The notes beneath the pieces are model-generated. The model saw only the letters and a program-made list of their open reading frames with translations. It did not search any database and was not told where the DNA came from. A stretch of 29,719 bases of DNA from Coemansia sp. RSA 922 (Eukaryota; Kickxellomycota; Kickxellomycetes; Kickxellales; Kickxellaceae), in contig JANBQS010000165.1 of NCBI GenBank assembly GCA_027577415.1, positions 1 through 29,719 on the forward strand. Reading direction: 5' to 3'. Positions within the stretch are counted from its first letter, which is position 1; each line of letters opens with the position of its first letter. The position numbers and the translations under genes were made by a program. This document shows positions 8,401 through 16,258 of this stretch, one piece after another.

Positions 8401-8485
8401 ACTGCGAGGGGGAATTTCAAAGAGACAAAAAGAGAATTATTTTTGTTGAGGAATGATGATTGCAAGCTTTGAAAGAGAGTGCTGG

Positions 8486-8497
8486 GATAAAAAAGGG
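8486..8497 (+). promoter_or_regulatory. TATA-like element of UBL copy 3
   Basis: GATAAAAAAGGG lies 125 bases before ATG 8611 and matches TAATAAAAAGGG at copy 2. A CT-repeat tract (about 8536-8556) follows in the leader. Confidence 0.4.
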
Positions 8498-8610
8498 AAC
8501 CTCTTTTTTTTAGGCACACACATGCTCTTTAATTTTCTCTCTCTCTCTTTTCATTAATAAATATTTTATATATTCCTAAAGCCAAGAACGCCGTTCACTT
8601 GTCATTAAAC

Positions 8611-8976
8611 ATGAGTACCGAGACAATGCAATTATTTATCGATGTCACTGACTATTACCGACCCAAAAAACTACCGGCTCAACCTAAGCCCACTAAGGAT
8701 GATATTGAAGCAGCAATCGAAGGGAAGGGTGTGGTGGACTTTAAAGTAAATTATTTAGTGTCAGACACCCCGATACGTGAAATTGATGTCCATGTTCCGA
8801 TTAATGGGAATATTGGGGATGTTAAGAACGCCATCTCTCCTAAAGTTGAAATTCCGGCTCATTTTCTGACATTATTCCTGGGTAGGATGGACATGAAAGA
8901 GCTCGCTGACGAGGAGAGTTTATCAGAGCTAGACATAAAACCTAATTCAACTCTTTGCATGCTTTGTAAATATTGA
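8611..8976 (+). CDS. Ubiquitin-like small protein, copy 3 (intact)
   Basis: This 121-residue protein starts at ATG 8611; the frame is open four codons further up, but only from a TTG. The C-terminal 68 or so residues read as a ubiquitin fold: beta2 IREIDVHVP, helix NIGDVKNAIS, LTLFLGRMDM (beta3, compare QRLIFAGKQL), then ESLSELDIKPNSTLCML, which parallels ubiquitin RTLSDYNIQKESTLHLV. Residues 6-12 (MQLFIDV) look like beta1 (compare MQIFVK). If so, a charged insert of roughly 45 residues fills the beta1-beta2 loop. It ends CKY after the last strand with no Gly-Gly, so it should not be conjugated. It is likely a cytosolic binding module; the role is unknown. It is the only undamaged copy in the window, with E-boxes, a TATA-like site and the shared 3' UTR box. 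Confidence 0.7.
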   Translation: MSTETMQLFIDVTDYYRPKKLPAQPKPTKDDIEAAIEGKGVVDFKVNYLVSDTPIREIDVHVPINGNIGDVKNAISPKVEIPAHFLTLFLGRMDMKELADEESLSELDIKPNSTLCMLCKY

Positions 8977-9045
8977 GCTGAAACAGAAATATAAGCCGTG
9001 TCAGTATTACCCACACTTTAGTCCTTTCATTAGATATTCACTAGT

Positions 9046-9062
9046 AAATAAATTTGTGGCAA
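9046..9062 (+). terminator. 3' UTR box of UBL copy 3 with polyadenylation signal
   Basis: AAATAAATTTGTGGCAA contains AATAAA, 69 bases after the TGA at 8974-8976. It is identical to 3289-3305 after UBL copy 2. It lies just before the convergent end of the GH20 gene (stop at 9087). Confidence 0.6.
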
Positions 9063-9086
9063 AAAGAGACTGACAATTAGTACAAT

Positions 9087-11996
9087 TTACCCAAGCCGTG
9101 AGGGTGCAGTGACACGTCCATAGTCCAGTAATAAACTGGTATGCGAGTTCTCGTAGATACAGTGCAAGTCCTCTTCGAGCTCAGGAATAGAGTCTATAAT
9201 GTCATCGGTTTCCTCGCCCAAACTGCCAATACCGCTTGGAACGCCAGCAAGCGGGTCTAGCTCTGGGGGCAGAAGCGGGGCCGGCTGTAGCCAAAAGTCG
9301 CCCTCACCACCAAGCTCACGCACGCCCAGGGCATTGATAGTTGTGACATGGCTGTTGCTGCTATTGTTAAAGGCGCTGTTGCTGCTGACCGACGACGGGT
9401 GGTGGTGAAAGTTGTGCTGCGGGAAGGGCGTCATCGTTGGTTCAGGCTGACTAGCTGTTGTCATGGCGAGATTGCCAAAGGCGCAGACAGCTGAAGTGTC
9501 AGTAACCATTGCAACAGTGGTAGCAGCTGTAGTGGCTACTGCCGTGACGGGCCATCCCAAACTGACAGTGGCAACTGGCTCTCCGGGTGGCGAGTTGGGG
9601 CTACCCACTACGGCAGGGCCAGAGTCAGGCATGGTCACTGGCAGCCACGCTGGAACGGCGCCGACACTGAGTCCAGACCCCTCGTCAGTAGACATACTAG
9701 GGCCTGGTGGCACACTGCTGTTAATAGCTGATGACGACTCGCCTAAAAGCAGATCTGGGACCTCAGAGGCAATAGCAGTTATGCCAATATCCCCAGATTT
9801 ACTTGGATTGCGGGACCGCTGAGGGAGCAAGGCTGGATGGCGCGAGATACCAGCAGCAACGCCGATTGCCCTGCTCCGACGCAGAGTCGATCCAGACTGC
9901 TGCAGCGAGTAGGCCACCATGCGGTCATACATGGTTTGCAAGCGCGCAGTCAGTCCGCCATAGCGCAGCTCAAGAGTCTCCCAGCCAAAGGGCTTATAAA
10001 TCCGGTGCCAGCGCGAGCGGTGGTACAGCCACAGCTCCCGTTGCGCCTCAATTAGCGGGCGCAGGCGAGTCTCTACGACTTGCAGCAGAGCAGCACGGTC
10101 ACCAGCGCGATAGGGGACAGTCAGTTTATCGCGCAGGTGGCACTTGAGTGAGAGTACTCGCGCTAGTAGGCCAGGCATACGCAATAGGCGGTTGAGCGGA
10201 TAGCGCACAGAGTTGGGGCGGCCGGGAACAGCCGAGCGGCCAGAGTTAGTCGACGACAGCGCACAGTCGAGTAGGCGGTCCGCAATCTGCGTGTAGTGGG
10301 TCTCTAGATCCAAGGCAGCGTACTGCGGGCTCATAAAAGACAACATGGGGTCCTCCCACAGCAGCCACTTGCTCATGTTTGACGGCAGCTGTGACCGCGC
10401 ATCCATATGGCCAGCGTCCTGAGGAATGTCGTCGATGCGGCTGGCATTCATCCAATCGCCCAAGCTGCCGCCGCAGATGGCCGAAAAGGTATTCTCCATA
10501 AATGCAGGGTCAATCTCGGTCCGGTCCGTGTAGGCGTGGTTCCCCGCGTAGAGCATGACGGGCAGGGCCGAGAAAAAGTCGCACTCGTTGCCCTCATCAC
10601 CCCAGATAGTCAGCATAAAGCTGGCCACGCGGCCTTCGGGCGACTTTGCAGCGGTGAGACTGGCGCGGTTCGACTCAAAGGAGAACGGCAAGTAACACCA
10701 CAGGCGGCTCCATGTCCACGCGCCGCTGGCCATCCAGGGGCTGTCGCAGCCCAGGTCGCGATGCTGTTGGATTTTGCGGGCGTAGATCTCGGGCGCTGTA
10801 TGGTAGTAGTCCCAGAATACCAAGTCAACGTCTGGCGGGATGCCCTCAACCTTGCTGAGGGCGTCGGCTGGGTTGTTGCTTTGGTCGTAGTAGGCGTACA
10901 GTGCGTTGTTCTTGGCAGCCAGGCAGAAGAGCATGTCTGACCAAATCATCGCCCTCAGCCCACACTTGGCACAAATTGCATGCACACGCGCCAAGTGCTC
11001 GACAAAAATGGCAGTGCCCTCTTGCGCGCCAAACATACCGCGGAACCGGCCTTCGCCTACGCCGTACGCCTCATCCATGCCAATGTGGATGCGCTTTGAC
11101 CGCAATGGCGCACTGACAGTGGTAATGAGCTTCTCCAGCAGCGCGTACGTCTCGGGTAGGCGGCTGAGGATGACTTCGTTGGTGTCGCGTAGCCCGGCAA
11201 AGCGTGGCCACTGCAAAATCTGGCCCAAGTGCCCCAGCGTCTGAATACACGGCACGACCTCAATGCCCACGCTAAAGGCGTAGTCGTCGATGGCTCGCAG
11301 CTCGTCCTGAGTATAGCCGCCGCGCAGGTACCCAAAGAACGGCTCGCCTGCAACCTTGTAGGTGTCCTCAGTGTACAGCTGCAGCATGTTGAACCCCATT
11401 AGCGCCATGTTACGCAGCATGGCATAGACGTTAGGGACGCTGAGCACGCCGTTGCGACTGCAGTCGACCATCAGCGCCAGAGTCTCGAACTGCGCCTTCT
11501 CTGAAATCACAAAGTCTGGTGCCCGCAACGCACGGTCGCTGCTGCCATCCACTGCCAGCTCTGCCGTGCGCGCCGCAGTTAGCACTTGCCCCAGCGCCCG
11601 GAATGCATCGACTGCTCGACTGTACCGGATCAGAACACGCGGCCGTGGTCCTTCTCTGGCAATAGTGCGCGCCTCATAGCTGCCCGACGGTATATCAGCC
11701 GAGCGCTCAAATCCCACCTGCCAGATATATGGCACGTCGGAGCTGCAATCTGGCCGGTAAAAATACGGCACGTTGTGGCTCTGTACGATCTGTCTGAGTC
11801 CCTCACGTAGCTCCTCGGGCGCGCTATCCAGCGCAACGTCTATATTGACCTGTATAGGGTCGGTGTCGTGCAGGATCCGCTGGCCAACTGGTATAGCCGA
11901 ATCAGTAATCCCACCTCCACTGCTTGGCGTGGCAATGTTCATGGGTGAGGGCGATCCGGTATCGCCATTTTGCTGCATCTGTTCTTCGGTCTCCAT
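9087..11996 (-). CDS. Glycoside hydrolase family 20 (beta-N-acetylhexosaminidase-like) with long disordered tail
   Basis: From ATG 11996 the protein has 969 residues. The catalytic domain (about 170-570) carries HIGMDE (304-309), the GH20 motif in which the Asp-Glu pair (308-309) polarises the substrate acetamido group and acts as acid. MGFNMLQLYTEDT and PCIQTLGHLGQ match the family's early barrel strands; WSDM and WTWSRLW follow. It lacks the zincin-like N-terminal domain of lysosomal and secreted enzymes and in this resembles HEXD-type cytosolic enzymes, which remove terminal GlcNAc/GalNAc. Residues beyond about 720 form a low-complexity Ser/Pro/Ala/Thr tail not usual for the family. The frame stays open above the ATG to 12149 and encodes a hydrophobic run then a basic stretch; a pyrimidine-rich tract ending in CAG (near 12116-12118) could be an acceptor, so an upstream exon adding a membrane anchor is possible. 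It is convergent with UBL copy 3. Confidence 0.85.
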   Translation of the reverse strand: METEEQMQQNGDTGSPSPMNIATPSSGGGITDSAIPVGQRILHDTDPIQVNIDVALDSAPEELREGLRQIVQSHNVPYFYRPDCSSDVPYIWQVGFERSADIPSGSYEARTIAREGPRPRVLIRYSRAVDAFRALGQVLTAARTAELAVDGSSDRALRAPDFVISEKAQFETLALMVDCSRNGVLSVPNVYAMLRNMALMGFNMLQLYTEDTYKVAGEPFFGYLRGGYTQDELRAIDDYAFSVGIEVVPCIQTLGHLGQILQWPRFAGLRDTNEVILSRLPETYALLEKLITTVSAPLRSKRIHIGMDEAYGVGEGRFRGMFGAQEGTAIFVEHLARVHAICAKCGLRAMIWSDMLFCLAAKNNALYAYYDQSNNPADALSKVEGIPPDVDLVFWDYYHTAPEIYARKIQQHRDLGCDSPWMASGAWTWSRLWCYLPFSFESNRASLTAAKSPEGRVASFMLTIWGDEGNECDFFSALPVMLYAGNHAYTDRTEIDPAFMENTFSAICGGSLGDWMNASRIDDIPQDAGHMDARSQLPSNMSKWLLWEDPMLSFMSPQYAALDLETHYTQIADRLLDCALSSTNSGRSAVPGRPNSVRYPLNRLLRMPGLLARVLSLKCHLRDKLTVPYRAGDRAALLQVVETRLRPLIEAQRELWLYHRSRWHRIYKPFGWETLELRYGGLTARLQTMYDRMVAYSLQQSGSTLRRSRAIGVAAGISRHPALLPQRSRNPSKSGDIGITAIASEVPDLLLGESSSAINSSVPPGPSMSTDEGSGLSVGAVPAWLPVTMPDSGPAVVGSPNSPPGEPVATVSLGWPVTAVATTAATTVAMVTDTSAVCAFGNLAMTTASQPEPTMTPFPQHNFHHHPSSVSSNSAFNNSSNSHVTTINALGVRELGGEGDFWLQPAPLLPPELDPLAGVPSGIGSLGEETDDIIDSIPELEEDLHCIYENSHTSLLLDYGRVTAPSRLG

Positions 11997-12333
11997 CCTC
12001 TGCTTTTTCCGGAGCTCTGAACTCACACCCGGCTGAGGAGAAGCCTGCTGCTTGCGCGACCGAGTATACGGCGACAGGGCGAAAAATAATAACTGAGTTT
12101 GTAATACTGCAGCGCCTGCGTGTAATAAAAGAAAAAGTTCAATAGACAAATTTATGAGAAAGAAAAAAGACCAAAGAAAGGTGTTGAATTGAACTGTCTA
12201 CAGAAGAAAAAAAGGGAGGAAAAGCATGTATGCTGACGGGAAGAAGGACGCCAAAGTCCTGGATTTTGGCAAGCTCACACAAAAAAACCTACATCCAAAC
12301 CCTAATCCCCATGCTTGAGAATCGATGTGGTAG

Positions 12334-12341
12334 TGACGTCA
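12334..12341. promoter_or_regulatory. TGACGTCA (CRE/ATF) site upstream of the GH20 gene
   Basis: A perfect palindromic CRE lies 338 bases before the GH20 ATG, in the gap 11997-12383 that follows the inhibitor gene on the same strand. bZIP factors of the ATF/CREB type bind this site in fungi. Use by the GH20 gene is inferred from position. The rest of the gap shows no gene. Confidence 0.35.
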
Positions 12342-12383
12342 TCATAGTGTAATGGCGACCACCACTTTCTCAAATAAAGCCTG

Positions 12384-12781
12384 TTACATGCAGTAGGCGC
12401 TCATAAATATGTTTTCGCGGTCAACGTAGATAGTCAGGCGGTCGGGCCGATGATCGGCTACTTCGTCATCATAGACATGGATGATACGGTGGTTGGGCGG
12501 AAGGTCGTGTACATTGAACGACTACACACAAAATCAAAATTTAAGCGCTTTTAGTCCATTGTGTGAGCCCTTTTCTACTTGCTTTAGCAATGTTGTTTCG
12601 CATAACTTACTAGACTCTCTATATCAAGCGGCTTGCGGTCGTGGGCTTCCAGCAAAATCTTGCCCTCAAGCATATGCGTCCAGTGCACAGCGTTGCATGG
12701 CGATTTTTTGTAAGTGTCAGCAGCAGCAGGCTGGCCCACAGCTAGTAGCAACAAGAGAATTCCGGCAATTTGATGGCGCAT
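12384..12781 (-). CDS. Secreted I78-type peptidase inhibitor, two exons
   Basis: Exon 1 is 12611-12781 (57 codons) and exon 2 is 12384-12521 (45 codons plus TAA), separated by an 89-base intron (12522-12610) with GTAAGT at the 5' end and TGTGTAG at the 3' end. The joined frame gives 102 residues. Residues 1-22 form a classic signal peptide (hydrophobic LLLLLAV, then AAA before Asp). The C-terminal part has LPPNHRIIHVYDDEVADHRP followed by DRLTIYVD and a near-terminal Cys, matching the inhibitor I78 pattern (LPxxxRVI ... TxDxRxDRLNIxxD ... VxCG), except that Gly after the last Cys is Met. A Cys at 29 may pair with Cys101. I78 proteins inhibit serine proteases such as subtilisin. The gene is divergent from a secreted CAP protein, with TATA boxes at equal distance (98 bases) from each ATG. 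Confidence in the splice is high because both borders and frame agree. Confidence 0.85.
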
Positions 12782-12871
12782 TATCAGGATATTTTCTGCT
12801 AAACAATGATGTGCGTGTGTAAATAATAAATGACGAGTAAAGAGATGGGACTATCAAGAGGACACTTGCCG

Positions 12872-12879
12872 TTTTTATA
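12872..12879 (-). promoter_or_regulatory. TATA box of the I78 inhibitor gene
   Basis: TATAAAAA on the minus strand, 98 bases before the ATG at 12781. Confidence 0.55.
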
Positions 12880-13068
12880 CGTACTGGACACCTGTACAGC
12901 TATCTAGTCAATAGCGAGTTACTACGCTGGGCAGTTTTCACGGACATAGCAAGTTACAGCGACTACTGTAACGCATAATCGCCCTGACAGTATTTTATGG
13001 AAAATGCGCAGCCTTCTTTTTTGCATTACTTTTAATGATCTGGATCCATCACGGCATAAATCAGCCAC

Positions 13069-13103
13069 TAATGCACAGGATCAACATTAGATCCTGTGCA
13101 TTA
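13069..13103. repeat. Perfect 14-bp inverted repeat with 7-base loop
   Basis: TAATGCACAGGATC (13069-13082) and GATCCTGTGCATTA (13090-13103) are exact reverse complements around AACATTA. It lies between the divergent I78 inhibitor and CAP genes, 75 bases upstream of the CAP gene's TATA box. It may be a regulatory operator, a hairpin, or a short transposon footprint. Confidence 0.7.
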
Positions 13104-13177
13104 TGTTCAGAGCTCCATCGCGCAATGCGTACTAGGATCGATGTGTGTGTTTTGCGCTCAAAATAGCCTGAACAAGC

Positions 13178-13185
13178 TATAAAAG
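13178..13185 (+). promoter_or_regulatory. TATA box of the small CAP gene
   Basis: TATAAAAG, 98 bases before the ATG at 13276. Confidence 0.6.
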
Positions 13186-13275
13186 GTGAACCGCTCCAAT
13201 TGACAAGATGAACGACACTGTTCATTATCAGCAACACGACTATCTCTTGACAACGAACTACTTCTCTCTAAAAAG

Positions 13276-13872
13276 ATGAATATTGCCGCTTTACTTATCA
13301 CATTTGCGTGTGGTCTTGTGTTTCTTTCTTTGGCTGACCAAATCAGTACTGCGCCTCGCATCGAACGTCATCGAGATCAGTTGGCAGTTAGTAAGGTCAG
13401 CTCCGAGCCAGCTGCCAATTTAAAAACAACGGGTACACAAGTAACAGCAAGAGAAACAGTCAAGTTGGACGCCAAGGTCGATAGCAACTGGAGGCAAGCG
13501 ATGCTCGAGGACGTCAACAGTAAGCGTAATGAGACTGGGCTCCCGCCATTGATATTGAGCGAGCCACTCAACGCAATGTCGCAAAACCACTCCGACTACC
13601 AAGTTTCGATTAAAAAGATGACCCACGACGATGCTAGCGGATCACTAGGAAAGCGTGCAACCGATGCGGGTATAAGTTGGTCGCGCATAGCTGAAAACGT
13701 GGCCATGGGCGCAGAAACCGTTGACAACGTCATGAACCTATGGGAGAACAGTCCACACCACTTGGCAAACATACTTGGCAATTACAAATTTGTCGGATTT
13801 GGGCTAGCTACTGACGGCGAAGGAAACAAGGGCTCCGCATATTGGACGCAGACCTTTGTGTACCCACTTTAA
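13276..13872 (+). CDS. Secreted CAP (SCP/PR-1-like) domain protein
   Basis: This 198-residue protein starts at ATG 13276. Residues 1-20 or so form a signal peptide. After a Lys/Thr/Val-rich spacer, the CAP domain runs from about 73 to 198: NSKRNETGLPPL, then KKMTHDD (first His), RIAENVAMG (Glu), NSPHHLANIL (second His) and a final WTQTFVYP strand. These supply the cavity His-Glu-His residues of the superfamily. CAP proteins are stable extracellular proteins that in fungi bind sterols or fatty acids (Pry proteins in yeast) or act in host contact. There is no proline-rich tail, unlike the pair at 19-22 kb. It is convergent with COQ5. The only nearby hexamer, AATAAA at about 13952, falls just before the COQ5 stop, so the two transcripts may overlap slightly. 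Confidence 0.88.
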   Translation: MNIAALLITFACGLVFLSLADQISTAPRIERHRDQLAVSKVSSEPAANLKTTGTQVTARETVKLDAKVDSNWRQAMLEDVNSKRNETGLPPLILSEPLNAMSQNHSDYQVSIKKMTHDDASGSLGKRATDAGISWSRIAENVAMGAETVDNVMNLWENSPHHLANILGNYKFVGFGLATDGEGNKGSAYWTQTFVYPL

Positions 13873-13960
13873 CTGTTTTTTTTTTTTGTAAAACTAAATA
13901 TCATTCATAAATTTAAATTGAAAATTTTATAGCTCGTTGATAAAAATAATAATAAAAAGG

Positions 13961-14893
13961 CTACTCTGGCTTGGTGCCAAAGTAAGCAACCATATAGCCA
14001 CGGTGCATTAATTGATAGCCCTTTCCAGGTGGCAGGCGAAAGCCGGCGCGGCTAATGGCTTGGGCAAAATCCCGTTGGTGAGGGAAGGACAAGGCACTAC
14101 AAACTAGTCGCTCGTAGGACTCACGTTTACCGACCAACATGTGGCCAATTGCAGGTGCAAGAGTCCCCAAGTGCCAGCGGTGAAACTGTTTAACTATCGG
14201 GGTATCCACATGGCCATATTCCAAGCAAGCGAAGAGCCCACCAGGCTTCAGAACACGGTACGCCTCGCTCAGCGCAAGCTCGGGATAAGGAATATTGTGC
14301 ATACCGGCCGAGATACTGTAGATATCAAACGAACCGTCGGCGATATTCACCAAATTCTCCGCCGAGCCTTGCGCAAACGTAATCCTATCGTCATTCATCC
14401 ACTGCGATGAAGCCAAACGGTGCCTTCCAACGCGAATCATTTGCTCGTTCAAGTCAACTACATGGACAGAAGACGACGTGTCGTTATTTACCAAGTCTTG
14501 ATACTCCAAGTAGTTTCTGGCTATCTGACCGGTACCGCCAGCTACGTCGATCATCTTTAAACCGGCGGTGGGAGACATTAGTCGGACAAACTTTTTCTTC
14601 CAGTACTGGTTCATCCCAAACGACATCATTTCGAGGACGAAATCGTAGCGGTCTGCTACCTTGCAGTAGGTGCGATCCATGATTTCCTCCTTAATGTCTA
14701 TAGGAAGAGTGTCACCGTAGAGCGCGCCGCCCATGAGCTTGGCCGAAGATGGTTGCGATAGTTCAGTCATTAGCTGCTGGCGCTTAGAAGATGTGATCGT
14801 TCCGAGCGAGCGAAGTGAGCCGGGTACATAAAAGGCACCACGCTGCCCTAGGCCCCAAGCGGTGACCTTGGCGAATGCGTTGCGTGAAAACAT
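13961..14893 (-). CDS. COQ5: 2-methoxy-6-polyprenyl-1,4-benzoquinol methylase, mitochondrial (COQ5)
   Basis: This 310-residue protein starts at ATG 14893. Residues 1-35 or so are rich in Arg, Ser and Ala with almost no acids, fitting a mitochondrial presequence. The SAM-binding motif I is DVAGGTG (116-122), followed by the acidic strand end VHVVDLNEQM with Asp147. RVLKPGG (213-219) is the UbiE/COQ5 signature, and CLEYGHVDTP and the C-terminal SYERLVCSALSFPHQ segment follow the family. The enzyme performs the only C-methylation in coenzyme Q biosynthesis, as part of the CoQ synthome on the inner membrane. The length equals that of yeast Coq5 within a few residues. No damage is seen. It is a housekeeping gene lying inside a cluster of CAP genes. 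Confidence 0.93.
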   Translation of the reverse strand: MFSRNAFAKVTAWGLGQRGAFYVPGSLRSLGTITSSKRQQLMTELSQPSSAKLMGGALYGDTLPIDIKEEIMDRTYCKVADRYDFVLEMMSFGMNQYWKKKFVRLMSPTAGLKMIDVAGGTGQIARNYLEYQDLVNNDTSSSVHVVDLNEQMIRVGRHRLASSQWMNDDRITFAQGSAENLVNIADGSFDIYSISAGMHNIPYPELALSEAYRVLKPGGLFACLEYGHVDTPIVKQFHRWHLGTLAPAIGHMLVGKRESYERLVCSALSFPHQRDFAQAISRAGFRLPPGKGYQLMHRGYMVAYFGTKPE

Positions 14894-16258
14894 TAGATAG
14901 ACAAAGGTGGTTTTAGCGTTAAAGAGTGGGATAAAGTAGAACGTAGCTTAATAGCGACAGAGCGGTAGAATAGGGCGTAAAGAGAGTGGATTGTAGGAGA
15001 TCACAGTAGTCTTGTTCTTTTTACTCTCAGCGGATGCCGATGGTGGTGGAATCCCTCATCTATATAAATAAAGGAGCAGCGTACCTGTAGCGAATTCAAT
15101 ATACTACACTCAGGGACAAGCCGCCAAAAAAAATAGAGCAATTGTCTGGTACATGTGACAGAGTAAGTGGCACAATTGAGTCAATTGTTTGGGTCGTGCG
15201 ATACCCGTACCAACCTCCTTTCACGAACATGTCTTCCCATTGTCTACCCTAACGGCATGCTGCATCAGCAGCAGCAGCAACATGGCCGTGCCAAAACGGG
15301 TGAAATCATGCATCAGGCTAATAAATGCAAAATTGGCAAAAAGGCTTTTGGCTCGACCTTTGCAGCTTTTCAAAATAGACAGCGAATGGGGAATTGGCGG
15401 TGAAATTGAGGTCAGGGGTCTTTGAATTGTTTCTACACGTGGCGTTGTGAAAAGAGGGGGGAAGGACAAATGGTACAATCAATCGACGAGAACATATGAA
15501 TGCCAAAAATATCTCCACGAATTGAATACCAGTTGGCTGTCCCAATGCGTACGTTTCTCCAATTGCGCAAGTGCACGAGGAAGCTAAAAGGAAACTTGTG
15601 GCCTTTAGTACAAACCCCCACCACCCACTCTTTTTAACCTTTGCCTACTTCAAGAGGCTCTTTTCTATAATTAGCTGGCAAAAGGGATTGATTTCTTTTA
15701 ACAAAAGGAGGACCCTTTTTCGCTTTTAGACTTGCCTTTCACCAACCACGCAAAAAAAAAGCTGTGAATGGTGAAGGATAAAGGCTTTCTCGTGCTTAGC
15801 TAGATATAAAAAAATGGCGCTTGGCTTAAAAAGAACTTGGTAAAAGAGACACGATGTCTGATATGGACAAAGAAGACCCGCTGACTGAGCCCGCTTGGTC
15901 TTTTTGCCAGTCCTTAGTCGTGGGCCAAGTCTCGCTTTTCTTTATAATGTGGGCTGTTAGCGCCAGTTCTCTCTTCAGACCAAGTTTTCCCGTTCTTTCA
16001 TTATTTCTCCTCCATCCTTCATCTCCACCACTTTATTTGCATCGCATTTATTCTATTATTATCCACTTTTATCTCTTCACGCTCTAACATCTTGCTACGT
16101 ATTACGTATTCGTCAATTCATCTACACGCACCCCCTCAAAAAGGAAACATCCGTCGCTTCAGTCTATCACGCCACTGATTCAGCTAACGTCGTAGCTTTG
16201 CTGCAGACCAATCACTCACACTATCTCTATTACATATTCACGTATCCAAACACTAAAA
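14894..16258. other. Long intergenic region between COQ5 and the double-CAP gene
   Basis: I see no convincing gene. It contains TATATAAA at 15061-15068, a single CACGTG at 15436-15441, a near-inverted repeat around 15742-15772 (TTCACCA...TGGTGAA) and a TATA-like tract at 15803-15813. A pyrimidine-rich stretch at about 15,970-16,080 resembles those before the other CAP genes and probably marks the transcription start region of the gene at 16259. Confidence 0.4.

Noticed and set aside
9199..12145. Plus-strand frames opposite the GH20 gene.
   Set aside because: Antisense shadows of a GC-rich gene with clear GH20 motifs.
15189..15425. Small + strand frame containing ATG GCC GTG CCA AAA... after a TATA box at 15061.
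   Set aside because: No recognisable protein, and competing frames on both strands are equally open. Support is not enough for a gene.
15854..16087. 77-codon + strand open frame starting with a good ATG (MSDMDKEDPLTEPAW...).
   Set aside because: Its second half is the CT-rich tract that precedes the CAP gene, and no family is recognised. It is more likely promoter or leader sequence of the gene at 16259.
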